Below are positions 5,839-6,976 of a DNA stretch of 6,976 nt, piece by piece. Each line of letters opens with the position of its first letter. The first letter of the stretch is position 1. The notes beneath the pieces are model-generated. The model worked only from the letters and a program-made list of their open reading frames with translations, was not told where the DNA came from and did not search any database. Origin of the DNA: Candidatus Poribacteria bacterium (GTDB lineage: Bacteria > Poribacteria > WGA-4E > WGA-3G); assembly GCA_009835515.1 (NCBI GenBank), contig VXXH01000045.1, positions 1 through 6,976 of the forward strand. The letters run 5' to 3'. Made by a program: the position numbers and the translations under genes.

Positions 5839-6846
5839 ATGATGCGATATAAGTGTTTATCTGTTTTATGTATACTAAGTGTGGTCATGTTATACACAAG
5901 CGTTTGGAATGTCCGTGCAAAAGCACCTGAGACCGCCAAAATTGTGTTTACCTCCTTACGAAATCACGATCGCGAAGTCTATATTATGGATGCTAACGGA
6001 CAGAAAGAAATCAACCTCATCGAACATCCAGCAGACGATATTCAACCGACTTGGTCACCGACAGGTGAACGCATCCTTTTTGTGTCAAACCGGGAAGGCA
6101 AGCACGACCTATATCTAATGAAACCCGATGGAAGTGATATCAAGCGTGTATTTGAGGAAAAGTCGCACCGTGTCGCCCCTATCTGGTCGCCAGATGGGAA
6201 ACGGATTGCCTATGTACACAACGGACTTCAACAGACGCTAAATATTGCTACAAAAGATGGAAAAGATGTTGAGGTGTTGACAACTGTAGACGATCTTCTC
6301 TATGTCAATCTTGCTTGGTCTCCAGATGGCACACAGATCGCCTTCGATAATGTCGTCCGGGCGAGTAGAACACATATTGTTAATTTGCAGACGCGAACGG
6401 TGGAGCCGCTACTTCCAGAACTTCACTTTGTAATATTCAACGTCGAGTGGTCTCCGGATGGGAAACAACTTGCGTTCGCTGGCATGGAGTGCGTTGAGAA
6501 CCAAGCGTGTCGTTTGAGAGGCTTTGATGATCTAACAGTGTATGTTGTTAATACGGATGGTACAGGTTTAAAACAGGTGGTCGTTAAAGAGGATTTCGGT
6601 GCTGATTATCCAGTGTGGTCTCCACGCGGGAATGCCTTGCTTTATCAACGAAAAGTTAAAGGTCTTCTCGGCAATTTCGATGAAACACAACTCTTCAGAC
6701 TCATATTCGGTAATGATAAGCCGAAACAACTGACTGCCATCAGTCGAAATTTGTATGCGGATTGGTTTGATCCGGCGTATGCGTTGCCCGTCTCACCCCA
6801 ACCACAGTTGCTCACCACGCAGTGGGGCGAAATTAAAAATGAATAG
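5839..6846 (+). CDS. Secreted TolB-like PD40 six-bladed beta-propeller protein
   Basis: A 335-residue protein from ATG 5839 (334 if 5842 is used). The signal peptide is about residues 1-27, cleaved after VRA. Blade tryptophans fall at about 72 (WSPTG), 116 (WSPDG), 160 (WSPDG), 204 (WSPDG) and 260 (WSPRG), with the closing DWFDPAY at 309. It is a close relative of the preceding gene: the ETAKIVF opening, the blade order and the tail LPVSPQPQLLTTQWGEIKNE all correspond. It differs by an extra loop in the blade after W204 (MECVENQACRLRGFDD) that carries C218 and C224, likely to pair in an oxidising compartment. The gene begins 22 bases after the preceding stop and is probably co-transcribed. 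No enzymatic motif is seen; an extracytoplasmic binding role is inferred from fold and signal peptide only. Confidence 0.9.
   Translation: MMRYKCLSVLCILSVVMLYTSVWNVRAKAPETAKIVFTSLRNHDREVYIMDANGQKEINLIEHPADDIQPTWSPTGERILFVSNREGKHDLYLMKPDGSDIKRVFEEKSHRVAPIWSPDGKRIAYVHNGLQQTLNIATKDGKDVEVLTTVDDLLYVNLAWSPDGTQIAFDNVVRASRTHIVNLQTRTVEPLLPELHFVIFNVEWSPDGKQLAFAGMECVENQACRLRGFDDLTVYVVNTDGTGLKQVVVKEDFGADYPVWSPRGNALLYQRKVKGLLGNFDETQLFRLIFGNDKPKQLTAISRNLYADWFDPAYALPVSPQPQLLTTQWGEIKNE
6784..6843 (+). other. C-terminal tag codons of gene 7
   Basis: These codons encode residues 316-335 (LPVSPQPQLLTTQWGEIKNE) after the DWFDPAY closing strand. This is one of the clearest forms of the shared tag. Confidence 0.65.
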
Positions 6847-6876
6847 ATTCTCATTGCTTACGTTTTTAGTAGAGTT

Positions 6877-6906
6877 TGGACAATACAAGAATCCTTAGAA
6901 TATAAT
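6877..6906 (+). promoter_or_regulatory. Probable sigma-70-type promoter for the next gene
   Basis: TGGACA (5 of 6 to consensus), an 18-base spacer, then a perfect TATAAT at 6901-6906. It lies in the 130-base tail after the last propeller gene and would place a transcript start near 6913, about 43 bases before the ATG at 6956. No clear terminator was found between gene 7 and this site. Confidence 0.5.
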
Positions 6907-6955
6907 CCAGAGTTTAGTACATTTTTAAGAAACCGAACAAAGCGGAATACTTAAG

Positions 6956-6976
6956 ATGAAACAGGCATTGCGTTAT
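6956..6976 (+). CDS. Possible 5' end of a further gene, cut by the window
   Basis: ATG at 6956 opens a frame (MKQALRY) that runs off the edge. It follows a weak GCGGA at 6942-6946 and a good promoter-like sequence at 6877-6906. A basic residue early after the start would fit another exported protein, but seven residues cannot identify it. Confidence 0.35.

Noticed and set aside
6839..6870. Rho-independent terminator after gene 7
   Set aside because: Only a 5-base AATGA/TCATT inverted repeat is present, AT-rich, with the T run about 10 bases further on. It is too weak to call.

Overview
This window is almost entirely coding on the + strand. It holds a head-to-tail run of seven genes, all apparently for exported proteins, separated by only 16 to 72 bases. 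Six encode stand-alone six-bladed beta-propellers of the TolB-like/PD40 kind, with repeated WSPDG-type motifs about 40 to 57 residues apart. One (4004-4828) encodes a concanavalin/LamG-like jelly-roll protein. No RNA genes, transposases, CRISPR arrays or integrases were seen.

Layout: (1) 1-861, propeller gene lacking its 5' end; (2) 890-1884, paralogue broken by a one-base deletion in a G run near 1673-1675; (3) 1908-2906 and (4) 2930-3931, near-identical twins that share a perfect direct repeat of about 703 bp including the spacer; (5) 4004-4828, jelly-roll protein; (6) 4848-5816 and (7) 5839-6846, two more diverged propellers. A promoter-like sequence at 6877-6906 and a possible start codon at 6956 suggest a new transcription unit begins at the right edge.

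The main signal is a short C-terminal element, roughly V-S/Q-P-x(4-6)-T-x-W-G-x-hydrophobic-K, that ends all seven proteins (gene 2 only after frame repair), although two unrelated folds are involved. With the N-terminal signal peptides, it looks like a modular tag for sorting, anchoring or assembly. I know of no named family for it. The function is inferred.

The combination of families of secreted PD40 proteins, the DWFDPA ending and WGxIK-type tails recalls Candidatus Poribacteria or related uncultured bacteria. That is a recollection of style, not a database match, and should be held at modest confidence. No catalytic residues were recognised in any protein. The likeliest common theme is extracytoplasmic binding, of protein or glycan ligands, by a locally amplified family whose copies are being homogenised and diversified by recombination.
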